This document shows positions 1 to 12,877 of a DNA stretch of 64,000 bases, in pieces. Position numbers and translations under genes: made by a program. The notes under the pieces were generated by a model. It searched no databases, was not told the origin of the DNA, and worked only from the letters and a program-made list of their open reading frames with translations. Source of the stretch: Polaromonas sp. CF318 (GTDB taxonomy: Bacteria; Pseudomonadota; Gammaproteobacteria; Burkholderiales; Burkholderiaceae_C); contig NZ_AKIV01000046.1 of NCBI RefSeq assembly GCF_000282655.1, positions 101,037 through 165,036 of the forward strand. The letters run 5' to 3'. Each line of letters starts with the position of its first letter. The first letter of the stretch is position 1.

Positions 1-33
1 CGTACAAACTCTCAAATTCTTCGCGACTGACTT

Positions 34-109
<76 letters not shown>

Positions 110-152
110 TTCAAGCCATTGCAAGTTGCCCTGCAATTGTGTCGAGCCTTGA

Positions 153-182
153 ATTATAGCCCGAAATTTTGGGCTTTTTCAA
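153..182 (-). promoter_or_regulatory. Sigma70-type promoter for tRNA-Ala
   Basis: On the minus strand there is TTGAAA (182-177), an 18-bp spacer and a perfect TATAAT (158-153), about 44 bp before the 5' end of tRNA-Ala. It starts only a few bases after the gltX stop codon, so the tRNA need not depend on read-through from gltX. The spacer holds a short AGCCC/GGGCT hairpin without a T run on this strand. Confidence 0.6.
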
Positions 183-187
183 ATCTC

Positions 188-1594
188 TCAAACATGCTTG
201 AGCCGGGACACCACATCTTCGCGTTTCATGAGCTCCAGAATCGCGTCCAGCGAAGGGGTTTGCGGCGTGCCCAGCACCAGCACGCGCACCGGCATGGCCA
301 GCTGCGGCATCTTGAGGCCGGTGTCGGCCAGCACCTGTTTGATGGCCGCGGAAATCGCGGCCTTGTTCCACTCGGCGCTGCCCAGGGCGTCGGCGAGTTT
401 GGCCAGCGCGAGGCGCACAGCCTCGGTCACATGCGTGGCCAGGTCTTCGGCGGCGGGCTGGCCACCGGTGACCAGGCGCTGCAACCAGCCGGCCAGTTCC
501 ACCAGCGTGCTGCAGCGGTCCTTGAACAGGCCGCAGCCGCGCGCGATCCAGGCCGGGTCCTGGCCCGTGACGCCCTGCGCCGCGAGAAAGGGCAGGACCG
601 CTTCGGCGAGTTTGTCGTCGGCCATGGCCTTGAGGTGCTGGGCATTGACCCAGCGCAGCTTGGCTTCGTCGAACTGTGCGGCGCTCTTGCCCAGGTGGTC
701 CAGGTTGAACCAGGCGATGAACTGTTCGCGGCTGAAGATTTCGTCGTCGCCGTGGCTCCAGCCCAGGCGCGCCAGGTAGTTGACCATGGCGTCGGGCAGA
801 TAGCCTTCGGCGGCGTACTGCGTGACCGGCTTGGCGCCGTTGCGCTTGCTGAGTTTTTCGCCCTGCTCGTTGAGCACGGTCGGCAAATGGGCGTAGACCG
901 GCGGCTCCTTGCCCAGGGCCCTGAAGATGTTGATCTGGCGCGGCGTGTTGTTGACGTGGTCGTCGCCGCGTATCACATGGGTCATGCCCATGTCGATGTC
1001 GTCGACCACCACGCAGAAGTTGTACGTCGGCGTGCCGTCGGGGCGCGCGATGACCAGGTCGTCGAGTTCGTCGTTGCTGATCTCGATGCGGCCCTTGACC
1101 TTGTCGTCCCAGACCACGCTGCCGCCCTGCGGGTTCATGAAGCGCAGCACCGGCTGCACGCCTTCTGGCACGGGCGGCAAAGTCTTGCCGGGCGCGGGGC
1201 GCCAGGTGCCGTCGTAGCGGGGTTTCTCCTTGGCGGCCATCTGCTTTTCGCGCAGGGCGTCAAGCTCGGCCACGCTCATGTAGCAGGGGTAGACCAGGCC
1301 GTCCGCGCGCATCTGCGCGAGCACGGCCTTGTAGCGGTCCATGCGCTGCATCTGGAAGAAGGGGCCCTCGTCGTGGTTCAGGCCCAGCCAGCGCATGCCT
1401 TCGATGATCACGTCGACGGCCTCCTGGCTGGAGCGCTCCACATCGGTGTCTTCGATGCGCAGGATGAAGTCGCCGCCGGTGGCGCGGGCAAAAGCCCACG
1501 GGTACAGCGCGGAGCGGATGTTGCCGAGGTGGATGAAGCCGGTCGGTGAAGGTGCGAAGCGGGTGCGGGTCTTTTGCGTCATGGGAGCTGTCAT
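188..1594 (-). CDS. gltX: Glutamyl-tRNA synthetase
   Basis: Class I aminoacyl-tRNA synthetase that charges tRNA-Glu in the cytoplasm. The 468-residue product has the HIGH-type signature ([10 protein letters not shown]) near residue 15 and the KMSKS-type loop (EKLSKRNG) near residue 250, followed by the C-terminal anticodon-binding region. The length matches bacterial GltX. The start used here overlaps the metZ stop as ATGA, which implies translational coupling; a second ATG four codons in is possible. It is the last gene of the folC-dedD-cvpA-purF-metZ-gltX block. The longer open frame upstream of this start is only metZ read in another frame. Confidence 0.96.
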   Translation of the reverse strand: MTAPMTQKTRTRFAPSPTGFIHLGNIRSALYPWAFARATGGDFILRIEDTDVERSSQEAVDVIIEGMRWLGLNHDEGPFFQMQRMDRYKAVLAQMRADGLVYPCYMSVAELDALREKQMAAKEKPRYDGTWRPAPGKTLPPVPEGVQPVLRFMNPQGGSVVWDDKVKGRIEISNDELDDLVIARPDGTPTYNFCVVVDDIDMGMTHVIRGDDHVNNTPRQINIFRALGKEPPVYAHLPTVLNEQGEKLSKRNGAKPVTQYAAEGYLPDAMVNYLARLGWSHGDDEIFSREQFIAWFNLDHLGKSAAQFDEAKLRWVNAQHLKAMADDKLAEAVLPFLAAQGVTGQDPAWIARGCGLFKDRCSTLVELAGWLQRLVTGGQPAAEDLATHVTEAVRLALAKLADALGSAEWNKAAISAAIKQVLADTGLKMPQLAMPVRVLVLGTPQTPSLDAILELMKREDVVSRLKHV

Positions 1595-2808
1595 GCGATG
1601 CGGTCCAGGCCGCGGGAAAGGTCGGCCTTGATGTCGTCCACGTGGTCCAGCCCGACGGCCACGCGCAGCAGGCCCTGGCCTATGCCGGCGGCCTGGCGCT
1701 GCTCTTCGCTCAGGCGCCCGTGCGAAGTGGTGGCCGAGTGGCTGATGATGGTCTTGGTGTCGCCCAGGTTGGTGGCGATGCTGAGCACCTGCGTGCTGTT
1801 GATGACCTGGAAGGCGTTGGCGCGCGCCGCTTCGGGCGTGTCGCCGCGCACGTCGAAGGACAGCACCGCGCCGCCCAGCCCCGACTGCTGGCGCATGGCC
1901 AGTTCGTGCTGCGGGTGCGAGGCCAGGCCCGGGTAGTAGACACGCTTGACGGCGGGCTGGGTTTCCAGCCACTGCGCGACGGCCAGCGCGTTGGCGCTCT
2001 GGGCCTGCATGCGTATGCCCAGGGTCTCCAGCCCCTTGAGCACGACCCAGGCGTTAAAGGGCGCCAGCGTCATGCCGGCGGTACGCACGATAGGGCCGAA
2101 CACGTCGACGATCAGTTTGGACGGGCCGCACAGGGCGCCCGCCATCACGCGGCCCTGGCCGTCCAGGTACTTGGTGCCGGAATGCATGATCAGGTCGGCA
2201 CCGAACTCCACCGGGCGCTGCAGCGCGGGCGAGCAGAAGCAGTTGTCGACCGCGAGCAGCGCGCCCACGCTGTGCGCCAGGTCGGCCAGCGCGCGGATGT
2301 CGCAGACCTCGGTCAGCGGATTGGTCGGCGTCTCGGCGAACAGCAGCTTGGTGCCGGGACGCAGGGCGGCCTTCCACTCGCTGATGTCGGTCTGCGAGAC
2401 GAAGGTGGTTTCCACGCCGAACTTGCCGAACTCCCGGCCTATCAGGGCGATGGTCGAGCCGAACATGGAGCGCGAGCAGATCACGTGGTCGCCGGCCTTG
2501 AGCAGGCCCATGCACATCATGAGGATGGCGCCCATGCCGGTCGAAGCGCCTATGGCCGCTTCCGTGCCTTCGAGCGCGGCGAGGCGGCGCTCAAAACTCG
2601 TGACCGTGGGGTTGGAGGTGCGGCCGTAGGTATAGCCTTCCGTCGGATCGGCAAAACGCCGCGCCGAGGTCTCGGCATCGGGCTGCACAAAGCCGCTGGT
2701 CAGGTACAGCGCCTCGGAGTTTTCGCCGTGCTGGCTGGGCTCCAGCGCCACGCGCACGGCCAGCGTGTCGCGGTGCAGGTTGTCGGGCAGTTTTCTTTTG
2801 CCGGTCAT
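1591..2808 (-). CDS. metZ: O-succinylhomoserine sulfhydrylase
   Basis: PLP enzyme of the Cys/Met metabolism family. It makes homocysteine directly from O-succinylhomoserine and sulfide in methionine synthesis. The 405-residue product has the family's YGRTSNPT segment, a cofactor pocket ([12 protein letters not shown]) and the PLP lysine in [11 protein letters not shown]. The residue pattern and the position directly behind purF are typical of betaproteobacterial metZ rather than metB or metC. It begins 3 bp after the purF stop and its own stop overlaps the gltX start. No SAM-responsive leader was recognised, so it is probably co-transcribed from upstream. Confidence 0.93.
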   Translation of the reverse strand: MTGKRKLPDNLHRDTLAVRVALEPSQHGENSEALYLTSGFVQPDAETSARRFADPTEGYTYGRTSNPTVTSFERRLAALEGTEAAIGASTGMGAILMMCMGLLKAGDHVICSRSMFGSTIALIGREFGKFGVETTFVSQTDISEWKAALRPGTKLLFAETPTNPLTEVCDIRALADLAHSVGALLAVDNCFCSPALQRPVEFGADLIMHSGTKYLDGQGRVMAGALCGPSKLIVDVFGPIVRTAGMTLAPFNAWVVLKGLETLGIRMQAQSANALAVAQWLETQPAVKRVYYPGLASHPQHELAMRQQSGLGGAVLSFDVRGDTPEAARANAFQVINSTQVLSIATNLGDTKTIISHSATTSHGRLSEEQRQAAGIGQGLLRVAVGLDHVDDIKADLSRGLDRIA

Positions 2809-2810
2809 GC

Positions 2811-4340
2811 TCAGGCTTCCTGCGGGTTGGGCAGCGCCAGGCGGGAGGCGTCCACGTCGCCGTCTTCGCCGATTTTTTCGGCCGTGTCGGCGCGCTGCGA
2901 GTTCATCGCGGCAATGGTTTCGGCCGTGACGTCGCCCGTGATGTAGACGCCGTCGAAGCAGGAGGCGTCAAAGCCGTCGAGCTTGGCGTTGAGCGAGCCG
3001 ATGGCGCGTTTCATGCCGTCCACGTCCTGGTAGATCAGCGCGTCGCAGCCTATGACTTCACGGATCTCCTCGATGCTGCGGCCGTGGGCGACGAGTTCGC
3101 CCGGCGTGGGCATGTCGATGCCGTAGACATTGGGAAAACGCACAGGCGGCGCGGCGCTGGCCAGGTAGACCTTGCGCGCGCCGGCGTCGCGCGCCATCTG
3201 CACGATCTCGCGGCTGGTGGTGCCGCGCACGATGGAATCGTCGACCAGCAGCACATTGCGGCCCTTGAACTCGCTGGCGATCACGTTGAGCTTCTGGCGC
3301 ACGGACTTCTTGCGCACGCCCTGCCCCGGCATGATGAAGGTGCGGCCCACGTAGCGGTTCTTGACGAAGCCTTCGCGGTAGGGAATGCCCAGCAGGTGCG
3401 CCAGCTGCGTGGCGCTGGGGCGGCTGGATTCGGGAATCGGGATGATCACGTCGATCTCGCTGGGCGGCACGGTGGAGACCACACGCTTGGCCAGCGTCTC
3501 GCCGAGGTTCAGGCGGGCCTGGTAGACCGAGATGCCGTCCAGCACCGAGTCGGGGCGTGCCAGGTAGACGAATTCAAAAATGCAGGGATTGAGTTTTGCA
3601 TTGGGCGCGCACTGCTCGGCATGCACCACGCCTTCCATGTCCACATAGACGGCCTCGCCCGGCGCGATGTCGCGCTCGAACTGGTGCGAGGTGCCTTCCA
3701 GCGCCACCGATTCGCTGGCCACCATGACGGTGTCGCCGCCTTCATTCTGGCCGCGGCCTATGCACAGCGGGCGAATGCCGAAGGGGTCGCGGAAGGCCAG
3801 CAGGCCGTGGCCGGCGATCAGCGCGACGACGGCGTAGGAGCCTTTGACGCGCTTGTGCACGCCGCGCACCGCGGCGAACACGTCGACGGGCTTGAGCGGC
3901 AGGCCGCGCGTGGTTTTTTCGAGTTCATGCGCCAACACGTTGAGCAGGACTTCGGAGTCGCTGTCGGTGTTGATGTGGCGGTGGTCGGTGTTGAAGAGCT
4001 CGGCCTTGAGCTCGGCCGCGTTGGTCAGGTTGCCGTTGTGCGACAGCACCAGGCCGAAGGGCGCATTGACGTAAAACGGCTGGGCCTCGTCCTCGCTGTA
4101 AGCGTTGCCGGCCGTGGGGTAGCGCACCTGGCCCAGGCCCACCGTGCCCGGCAGCGCGCGCATGTTGCGCGTGCGGAACACGTCGCGCACCATGCCCTTG
4201 GCCTTGTGCATGTAGAACTTGCGCCCCTGCTGCGTGACGATGCCCGCCGCATCCTGGCCGCGGTGCTGCAGCAGCAGCAGGCCGTCATAGATGAGCTGGT
4301 TGACGGGGGCTTTGCTGACGACGCCGACTATCCCGCACAT
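2811..4340 (-). CDS. purF: Amidophosphoribosyltransferase
   Basis: First committed enzyme of purine synthesis: PRPP plus glutamine gives phosphoribosylamine. The 509-residue protein starts MCGIVGVV, so Cys2 becomes the N-terminal nucleophile of the Ntn-type glutaminase domain after Met removal. The C-terminal phosphoribosyltransferase domain carries the PRPP-binding motif (VLLVDDSIVRGTTS) near residues 365-378. It has no long propeptide, as in E. coli PurF. It sits between cvpA and metZ on one strand, the conserved cvpA-purF pairing. Confidence 0.97.
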   Translation of the reverse strand: MCGIVGVVSKAPVNQLIYDGLLLLQHRGQDAAGIVTQQGRKFYMHKAKGMVRDVFRTRNMRALPGTVGLGQVRYPTAGNAYSEDEAQPFYVNAPFGLVLSHNGNLTNAAELKAELFNTDHRHINTDSDSEVLLNVLAHELEKTTRGLPLKPVDVFAAVRGVHKRVKGSYAVVALIAGHGLLAFRDPFGIRPLCIGRGQNEGGDTVMVASESVALEGTSHQFERDIAPGEAVYVDMEGVVHAEQCAPNAKLNPCIFEFVYLARPDSVLDGISVYQARLNLGETLAKRVVSTVPPSEIDVIIPIPESSRPSATQLAHLLGIPYREGFVKNRYVGRTFIMPGQGVRKKSVRQKLNVIASEFKGRNVLLVDDSIVRGTTSREIVQMARDAGARKVYLASAAPPVRFPNVYGIDMPTPGELVAHGRSIEEIREVIGCDALIYQDVDGMKRAIGSLNAKLDGFDASCFDGVYITGDVTAETIAAMNSQRADTAEKIGEDGDVDASRLALPNPQEA

Positions 4341-4374
4341 GGTGTTCCGATCATGATGAGTTGACTCTTCAAAG

Positions 4375-4860
4375 TTAGGTTAAATATTTCGCAAACTGTT
4401 CGGGCAACACCGGTTTCAGGGCCTTGAGCGTGGCCGCCAGCACCGGCGCGCCTTTCGATTCCCGCCACCAGCCGCTGGTTTTCAGCGCCGTCATGTCGAT
4501 CACGACGGTCGCGGCCAGCAACAACACCACACCGCGCAGCACGCCGAACGCGGCGCCCAGCACACGGTCCACCGGCGCCAGGCCGACCGCGGCCACCAGC
4601 TTCTTGAGCAAAAACGCCAGCAGCCCCGCCGCGAACACCGCGGCGATGAAGATCAGCACAAAGGCCGCCGCATACCGCACCGGGTCGGCAGCCGACTGCA
4701 CGGGCAATCGGGCGGCCAGGTCGGGCGCAAACCATTGCGCCACAAAAAACGACACCACCCAGCCCAGCACCGACAACACCTCGTACACCAAGCCGCGCCA
4801 TGCGCCCAGCAGCATGGAAAAAACCAGCACCCCCAGCAAAATCCAGTCAACAGCCGCCAC
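4375..4860 (-). CDS. cvpA: CvpA family membrane protein
   Basis: 161-residue inner-membrane protein with four hydrophobic segments (about residues 5-25, 28-45, 63-85 and 102-122). It starts with the family-typical DWILLGVLVFSMLLGAWRGLVYE. In E. coli CvpA is needed for colicin V production or export and for envelope stress tolerance; its biochemical role is not settled. It lies directly upstream of purF, the arrangement for which the family is known. The intergenic gaps on both sides are short (34 and 6 bp), consistent with one transcript. Confidence 0.92.
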   Translation of the reverse strand: MAAVDWILLGVLVFSMLLGAWRGLVYEVLSVLGWVVSFFVAQWFAPDLAARLPVQSAADPVRYAAAFVLIFIAAVFAAGLLAFLLKKLVAAVGLAPVDRVLGAAFGVLRGVVLLLAATVVIDMTALKTSGWWRESKGAPVLAATLKALKPVLPEQFAKYLT

Positions 4861-4866
4861 GGATCA

Positions 4867-5658
4867 TTACAAGGTCAGGATGGCGGCGGGTAAATCAAGG
4901 CTCTTGATTTTTCCGGCGGCTTTTTCCGCCTCGGCCTTGGTGGCAAACGGCCCCACGCGGACCCGTATGCGCTTGCCGTCCTTGGTCTCCGCGACCTGCG
5001 TATAGGTTTTCAGCCCGGCTTTTTCGAGTTTCAGGCGCGCCTCGCGCGCCTTGGCGACGTCGGCAAAAGCGCCCACCTGCACCACCAGCCGGCCTTCGGC
5101 CTCGGCGGCGGCCGGCTTGGCGGCGGGCGGCGTGCTGCCGTTGAGCAGCGCGCTGGCGCGAGCGGCATCGGCATTGGCGACGGGCTTGGGTTCGGGTTTG
5201 GCGGCCGGTTTGGGCTCAGGTTTGGGCGCCGGCTTCGCCTCGGGTTTGGCTTCGGGCTTGACGGCAGCCGGCGCGGAAGCGGCGGCGGCAGGCTTGGACG
5301 GCAGGATTTCTTCCTTGGGCGCCAGGCTGGCTGCGGCGGCCACTTTGTCGGCCGGCGCAGGGGCGGGCGCAGGCGTTGCCGCCGGCGCGGGGGCCGCGGC
5401 GCTCGGCGCAGCCGGCACGGCCAGCGGCTTGACCGTGCCCTTGCCGGGGATTTCGATGGGGATGTCGACCGGGATGGGCCGGGGCTGGGTGTCGAACAGC
5501 AGCGGGAAACCCACCACGCCTATGAGCACCAGCACGGCCGAGCCGATCAGCCGGTGCTTGGCGCGCTTGCGCATCACTTCCACGCTTTCCGGTTGAGCGG
5601 CTGGCCCGGCATTGGGGGCAGTGTTGGCGCCGCCCCGGCGGAAGTTGAAAAACGGCAT
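4867..5658 (-). CDS. SPOR-domain membrane protein (DedD-like)
   Basis: 263-residue protein with a cytoplasmic N-terminus, one transmembrane helix (about residues 36-54), a long Ala/Pro/Lys-rich linker containing repeated PKPEPKP-type units, and a C-terminal SPOR domain from about residue 188 (VQVGAFADVAKAREARLKLEKAG). SPOR domains bind denuded septal peptidoglycan, so a role in cell division like E. coli DedD is likely. The folC-dedD-cvpA-purF order matches the standard proteobacterial arrangement. The repeated linker is the only low-complexity region. Confidence 0.88.
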   Translation of the reverse strand: MPFFNFRRGGANTAPNAGPAAQPESVEVMRKRAKHRLIGSAVLVLIGVVGFPLLFDTQPRPIPVDIPIEIPGKGTVKPLAVPAAPSAAAPAPAATPAPAPAPADKVAAAASLAPKEEILPSKPAAAASAPAAVKPEAKPEAKPAPKPEPKPAAKPEPKPVANADAARASALLNGSTPPAAKPAAAEAEGRLVVQVGAFADVAKAREARLKLEKAGLKTYTQVAETKDGKRIRVRVGPFATKAEAEKAAGKIKSLDLPAAILTL

Positions 5659-5727
5659 GGTGTGGCTTGAATCCGATAAGGGTGACGTTAACGGTGAACG
5701 TGGGCTGAAAGCCCTCCAAAAACCGCT

Positions 5728-7038
5728 TCAGGGGGCCAGGTGCGGGGCCGAAAGACGCGGCACGCCGTCCTTCAAAATGCCGCCCACCGTGTAGAACGAG
5801 CCGAACACGACAATTCTATCAGCGGGGGTCGCGGCCTTGACTGCCGCCTGCAGCGCCGCTTCGGGGGACGGATAGCTGCCGGCCATGGCATCGGGCCGGG
5901 TATTGGCGGCCATCCAGCGGGCCTGCAAATCGGCCGCCGTGGCGGCCCGCGACGTCGGCAAATCGGTGAAATACCACTTGTCGATCAGCGGCGCGACCCG
6001 CGCCAGCATGGGGGCCAGGTCCTTGTCAGCCATGGCGCCGAACACCGCGTGGGTGCAGGGGTAAAAACCCATGGCGTCGAGGTTTTCGGCCAGCGCGGCC
6101 ACCGAATGCGGGTTGTGCGCGACGTCCAGCACCAGCGTGGGCTGACCGGGCACGATCTGGAAGCGCCCGGGCAGCTCGACCATGGACAGGCCGTTGCGCA
6201 CCGCCTGGGCCGTCACCGGCAGGCGATCGCGCAAGGCGGTCAGCGCCGCGAGCACGCCCGAGGCATTGACCAGCTGGTTGGCGCCGCGCAGCGCCGGATA
6301 GGCCAGCCCGGCATACCTGCGCCCGCGCCCGGCCCAGCCCCATTGCTGCTTGTCGCCCGAAAAATTGAAATCCGTGCCGAAGCGCCACAAGTCAGCGCCT
6401 ACTTTGGCGGCGTGGTCAACAATGCTTTGCGGCGGCATGGGATCGCTCACGATGACCGGCTTGCCGGCGCGCATGATGCCGGCTTTTTCGCGGCCTATGC
6501 TTTCGCGGTCCGGCCCCAGGTATTCCATGTGGTCCAGGTCTATGCTGGTGATCACCGCGCAGTCGGCGTCCAGCATGTTGACCGCGTCCAGCCGCCCGCC
6601 CAGGCCGACTTCGAGGATGACGACGTCCAGCTTCGCGTCGGCCAGCAGCTGCAGGATGGCCAGGGTGGTGAACTCAAAATAGGTCAGCGAGATCGGCTCG
6701 CCGCCCTGTGTACGGGCCGCCTCGACGCGCGCGAACTGCGTGACCAGGTCGGCAGCGCTCACGATGTCGCCGCGCACGCGGCAACGCTCTTCAAAATGCA
6801 CCAGGTGCGGCGAGGTAAAGACGCCTGCGCGGTAGCCGGCCTGCAGCAGGATGGCTTCGAGCATGGCGCAGGTCGAGCCCTTGCCGTTGGTGCCGGCCAC
6901 CGTGATGATGGGGCAGTCAAAGGCCAGGCCCATGCGTTTGGCGACAGCGCTGATGCGCGTCAGGCCCATGTCTATGCCCACGGGGTGCAGGCGCTCGCAG
7001 TAGGCCAGCCAGTCGTCGAGTGTTTTCAGGTTTTGCAT
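5728..7038 (-). CDS. folC: Bifunctional folylpolyglutamate / dihydrofolate synthase
   Basis: Mur-ligase family enzyme that adds glutamate to dihydropteroate and to folates. The 436-residue product has the ATP-binding loop (VAGTNGKGSTCAMLE) near residue 48, the TSPHL segment and the DAVNMLDADCAVITSIDLDH block, and the C-terminal ligase domain with DVAHNPHSV near residue 305. The length is normal for proteobacterial FolC. It heads the folC-dedD-cvpA-purF-metZ-gltX run, with 69 bp to the next gene. Confidence 0.95.
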   Translation of the reverse strand: MQNLKTLDDWLAYCERLHPVGIDMGLTRISAVAKRMGLAFDCPIITVAGTNGKGSTCAMLEAILLQAGYRAGVFTSPHLVHFEERCRVRGDIVSAADLVTQFARVEAARTQGGEPISLTYFEFTTLAILQLLADAKLDVVILEVGLGGRLDAVNMLDADCAVITSIDLDHMEYLGPDRESIGREKAGIMRAGKPVIVSDPMPPQSIVDHAAKVGADLWRFGTDFNFSGDKQQWGWAGRGRRYAGLAYPALRGANQLVNASGVLAALTALRDRLPVTAQAVRNGLSMVELPGRFQIVPGQPTLVLDVAHNPHSVAALAENLDAMGFYPCTHAVFGAMADKDLAPMLARVAPLIDKWYFTDLPTSRAATAADLQARWMAANTRPDAMAGSYPSPEAALQAAVKAATPADRIVVFGSFYTVGGILKDGVPRLSAPHLAP

Positions 7039-7086
7039 ACAACCCGCATTGTCGCGCAGGGGTCAAAACCCCTGCACCGGGCGGAG

Positions 7087-8631
<1,545 letters not shown>

Positions 8632-8792
8632 TTACCTGCTTCGGCGAGCTTTACAGCCGATTTACCGAACTCCAGGCCCCAAAACGGCTCTGACTTACTA
8701 AAATCGTTCCAGTCGCCGGAGCCGCCACCCACACCACGGGCAGCACTACCCGGCGCGCAACTTCAGCGATTTGCTGAAAAGGGGTTCAAACC

Positions 8793-9488
8793 ATGAAAAA
8801 AGCACTCGTCCTTTCCACCATCACCGCGGCCGCAGGCCTTGCCGCCGTGCCCGCCTCCGCCATGGACATTCTGGCGCGGGTGATCTCCAGCACGCCGGTG
8901 GTGCAGCAGGTCGCCGTGCCGCGCCAGGTGTGCACCAACCAGCCGGTCGTCACGCAAAGCCCCAATTCCGGCGCAGGCGCCTTGATGGGCGCGCTGGCCG
9001 GTGGCGCAGCCGGCAATGCCATCGGCAACGGCGGCGGCCGTGCGGTGGCCACGGTGATAGGCCTGGTTGGCGGCGCCATGATCGGCGACCGCATCGAGGG
9101 CAACAACACCCAGGTCCAGAACATGCAGCAGTGCACGACACAGACCTATTACGAAAACCGCCCCAGCCACTACAACGTGGTCTATGAATACCAGGGCACG
9201 CAGTACACCACCCAGATGGCCAACGACCCCGGCCAGTACGTGCGCCTGCAGGTCACGCCGGTCGGCGCCATGGCACCCGCACCGCAAACCTTCCAGTCCG
9301 CGCCCCAGCAGCCCCAAGCCTATGTGCAGCCGGCGCCGGAACCCGTTTACGTGCAGCCCACCTATGTGCAGCCCGTGGTCTATCCGGCCTACTACCCCCG
9401 GCCCTACTACGCGCCTTACTACGCCCCCATAGGCCTGTCGCTGAACTTCGGCTACAGCCGGGGCTACGGCCACCACCACTGGCGCTAA
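8793..9488 (+). CDS. Exported glycine-zipper 2TM-domain protein
   Basis: 231 residues with a Sec signal peptide (MKKALVLSTITAAAGLAAVPASA). The mature part has a glycine-zipper segment (about residues 60-95, GALMGALAGGAAGNAIGN and following) of the kind seen in SlyB/Rickettsia 17-kDa-like outer-membrane proteins. The C-terminus is rich in Pro/Tyr/Gln, with repeated YVQP units near residues 176-195 and a tyrosine-rich tail. There is no lipobox cysteine, so it is not a lipoprotein. Function is unknown; an envelope structural or stress role is inferred. It shares a bidirectional terminator with the anti-sigma gene. Confidence 0.8.
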   Translation: MKKALVLSTITAAAGLAAVPASAMDILARVISSTPVVQQVAVPRQVCTNQPVVTQSPNSGAGALMGALAGGAAGNAIGNGGGRAVATVIGLVGGAMIGDRIEGNNTQVQNMQQCTTQTYYENRPSHYNVVYEYQGTQYTTQMANDPGQYVRLQVTPVGAMAPAPQTFQSAPQQPQAYVQPAPEPVYVQPTYVQPVVYPAYYPRPYYAPYYAPIGLSLNFGYSRGYGHHHWR

Positions 9489-9511
9489 GCCCGCCGGTTC
9501 CGGCTGAATCA

Positions 9512-9540
9512 AAAAAGGGGCGTTATCAACGCCCCTTTTT
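9512..9540. terminator. Bidirectional rho-independent terminator
   Basis: A 13-bp perfect inverted repeat (AAAAAGGGGCGTT / AACGCCCCTTTTT) with a 3-nt ATC loop. The A/T runs at both ends let it work in both directions. It lies between the convergent glycine-zipper gene and the anti-sigma factor gene. Confidence 0.9.
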
Positions 9541-9572
9541 GCTGCTCGCCTGGAATGGCCCTGAAATGACCC

Positions 9573-10346
9573 TTACTTCGGTGTCTCGATGAGAGCGCCC
9601 TTGAACAATACCGGCCCGGTCGGCCCGCTGCCCGGCGGCACCCCGCCCTTGGGCTCCAGCGTGATCGCCAGTGTCGGCACCTGCCGCATGTCGGTACTCA
9701 CGGCAGCCAGGCGAACCACCGGGTCGGCATTGAGCACACCCAGCGATCTGGGCGCCGCGCCGGGGGGCAAGGCCCACAGCTCCAGCGATTTGTCGGGCTG
9801 CTCGCGGAAACCACCCACGCGCTTGAGCACCAGGGTTTTATTCCTGGGGTCAAAGGTCACCAGCAGCGATGCAGCGGCCTTGTCGTCGGTCAGCACGGCC
9901 ACATACTCGATCTCCGGCGTGGCCGTCAATTTGGCCGACAACTCGCCGACCTGACCGCTGAGCCGCGAATTCACGTTCAGCCCGACCACAACGGCCAGCA
10001 CCGCCGCCAACGCGCCGGTTGCACTCGCGCCGCGCCATAGGCCCAGGCTGGCCCACCAGCCGCCCGCCGCCGGCGCGGCACCGCGCGCGGCCTGCATGGC
10101 GCGCGCCTCCTTGTCGGCCCTGACGAGGTTTTCAATGCGCGTCCAGACCGCCGGGCTGGGCGCCGCCTGCGGTTGCAGTTCGGCCACGGAAGCCAGCCGG
10201 CTTTGCCAGACCAGCGCTGCGGCGCGCAGCGTAGCGTTGTCGCGCGCCAGCGCCTCAAAACGGCGTCGCGCGCCGCCGCGCAAAGTGCCCAGCGCATAGC
10301 TGGCCGCGAGCTGCTCCATCAGGGCGGGGTTGTTCTGGATGTTCAT
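9573..10346 (-). CDS. Anti-sigma factor, RskA-type
   Basis: 257 residues. The N-terminal 75 residues form a helical anti-sigma domain (LAASYALGTLRGGARRRFEAL). One transmembrane helix follows near residues 108-126 (ATGALAAVLAVVVGLNVN), then a periplasmic RskA-like C-terminal domain with the WALPPGAAPRSLGVL signature and a conserved PTGPVLFKG end. It has no zinc-binding HxxxCxxC motif. The start overlaps the sigma gene stop as ATGA, so the pair is translationally coupled. It should hold the partner ECF sigma factor at the membrane until a signal leads to its release. Confidence 0.87.
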   Translation of the reverse strand: MNIQNNPALMEQLAASYALGTLRGGARRRFEALARDNATLRAAALVWQSRLASVAELQPQAAPSPAVWTRIENLVRADKEARAMQAARGAAPAAGGWWASLGLWRGASATGALAAVLAVVVGLNVNSRLSGQVGELSAKLTATPEIEYVAVLTDDKAAASLLVTFDPRNKTLVLKRVGGFREQPDKSLELWALPPGAAPRSLGVLNADPVVRLAAVSTDMRQVPTLAITLEPKGGVPPGSGPTGPVLFKGALIETPK

Positions 10347-10930
10347 CAGGCAAACCTCGCCATGCAGCCGCGAAGCTGTTCAAGCCCGCGGCGTATCCAG
10401 GTCTTGACCGTGCCCAGCGGCAGTTTCAGTTGTTCAGCCAGCTCGCTGTGGCTCAGGTCGCGCAAATAGGCCAGGCTCACCACTTCGCGCTGCTTTTGCT
10501 CCAGCCGGCCCAGGCACTGGTGCAGGGCCCAGGCCTGTTCGCTGGCCTGGGTGGTGTCCATGGGGTTGGGCGAGTCGCCCGCCACGGTATCGGAGAGCAC
10601 ATCGTCCAGTTCCTGCATCAGGTCGGCCCGGTCGGAGGCGCGGCGGCGCAAAAAATCCAGGCCGCGGCTGCGCACCACCAGCCCCATCCAGGCCATGGGC
10701 GGCGAGAGGCTGGCCTTGTAGTCGCCGGCAATGCGCCAGATGGTCAAAAACGCCTCCTGCAGCACGTCTTCGGCCCATTCGCGTTTGCCCACCACACGCA
10801 CGGCAACGCCGTAAAGCTTGGACGAGCTCAGGTCATAGAGCTCGCGCAGGGCTTTTTCATCGGCCCCGGCTACGCGGTCGATCAGCGCAATCAATTGAAG
10901 ATCCGGGCTTTGTGCTTTCATGGACAACAT
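10346..10930 (-). CDS. ECF-type RNA polymerase sigma factor
   Basis: 194-residue extracytoplasmic-function sigma factor. Region 2 spans about residues 28-95 (ALRELYDLSSSKLYGVAVRVVG, then DVLQEAFLTIWR), and region 4 about residues 130-190 (LEQKQREVVSLAYLRDLSHSELAEQL, then GTVKTWIRRGLEQLR). It is encoded with its anti-sigma factor. A second ATG three codons in (start 10921) is equally possible. No zinc or heavy-metal genes are adjacent, so the stress it answers cannot be read from context. The 178-bp region to the divergent ppnP gene should hold its promoter. Confidence 0.92.
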   Translation of the reverse strand: MLSMKAQSPDLQLIALIDRVAGADEKALRELYDLSSSKLYGVAVRVVGKREWAEDVLQEAFLTIWRIAGDYKASLSPPMAWMGLVVRSRGLDFLRRRASDRADLMQELDDVLSDTVAGDSPNPMDTTQASEQAWALHQCLGRLEQKQREVVSLAYLRDLSHSELAEQLKLPLGTVKTWIRRGLEQLRGCMARFA

Positions 10931-11108
10931 TCTGGGTTATTCATGGGGGTACGCGATAGAGGGCCGGGTGGATTCAAGGCTGGCACGACGCAGGGCCCGG
11001 CGTGACCTAAAATCAGGGGTTTTTGGCGGCGGACTGCGATGCGCAGCGCTTTCTTCGCCTTTTTCCAGCCCTTTCCCAGCCTTTCCCACCTTTTCAGCCC
11101 CTTTTTTC

Positions 11109-12801
<1,693 letters not shown>

Positions 12802-12826
12802 GTCAGAACTGACTTGTCGCCAAATA

Positions 12827-12858
12827 AAAGCCCGCCAAGTGAAAGCTTGGCGGGCTTT
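12827..12858. terminator. Rho-independent terminator after argG
   Basis: A 13-bp perfect stem (AAAGCCCGCCAAG / CTTGGCGGGCTTT) around a 6-nt loop, followed by TCTTCC. It sits between the convergent argG and the last gene of the island and could serve both strands. Confidence 0.9.
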
Positions 12859-12877
12859 CTTCCTTTTGATCGTTCCG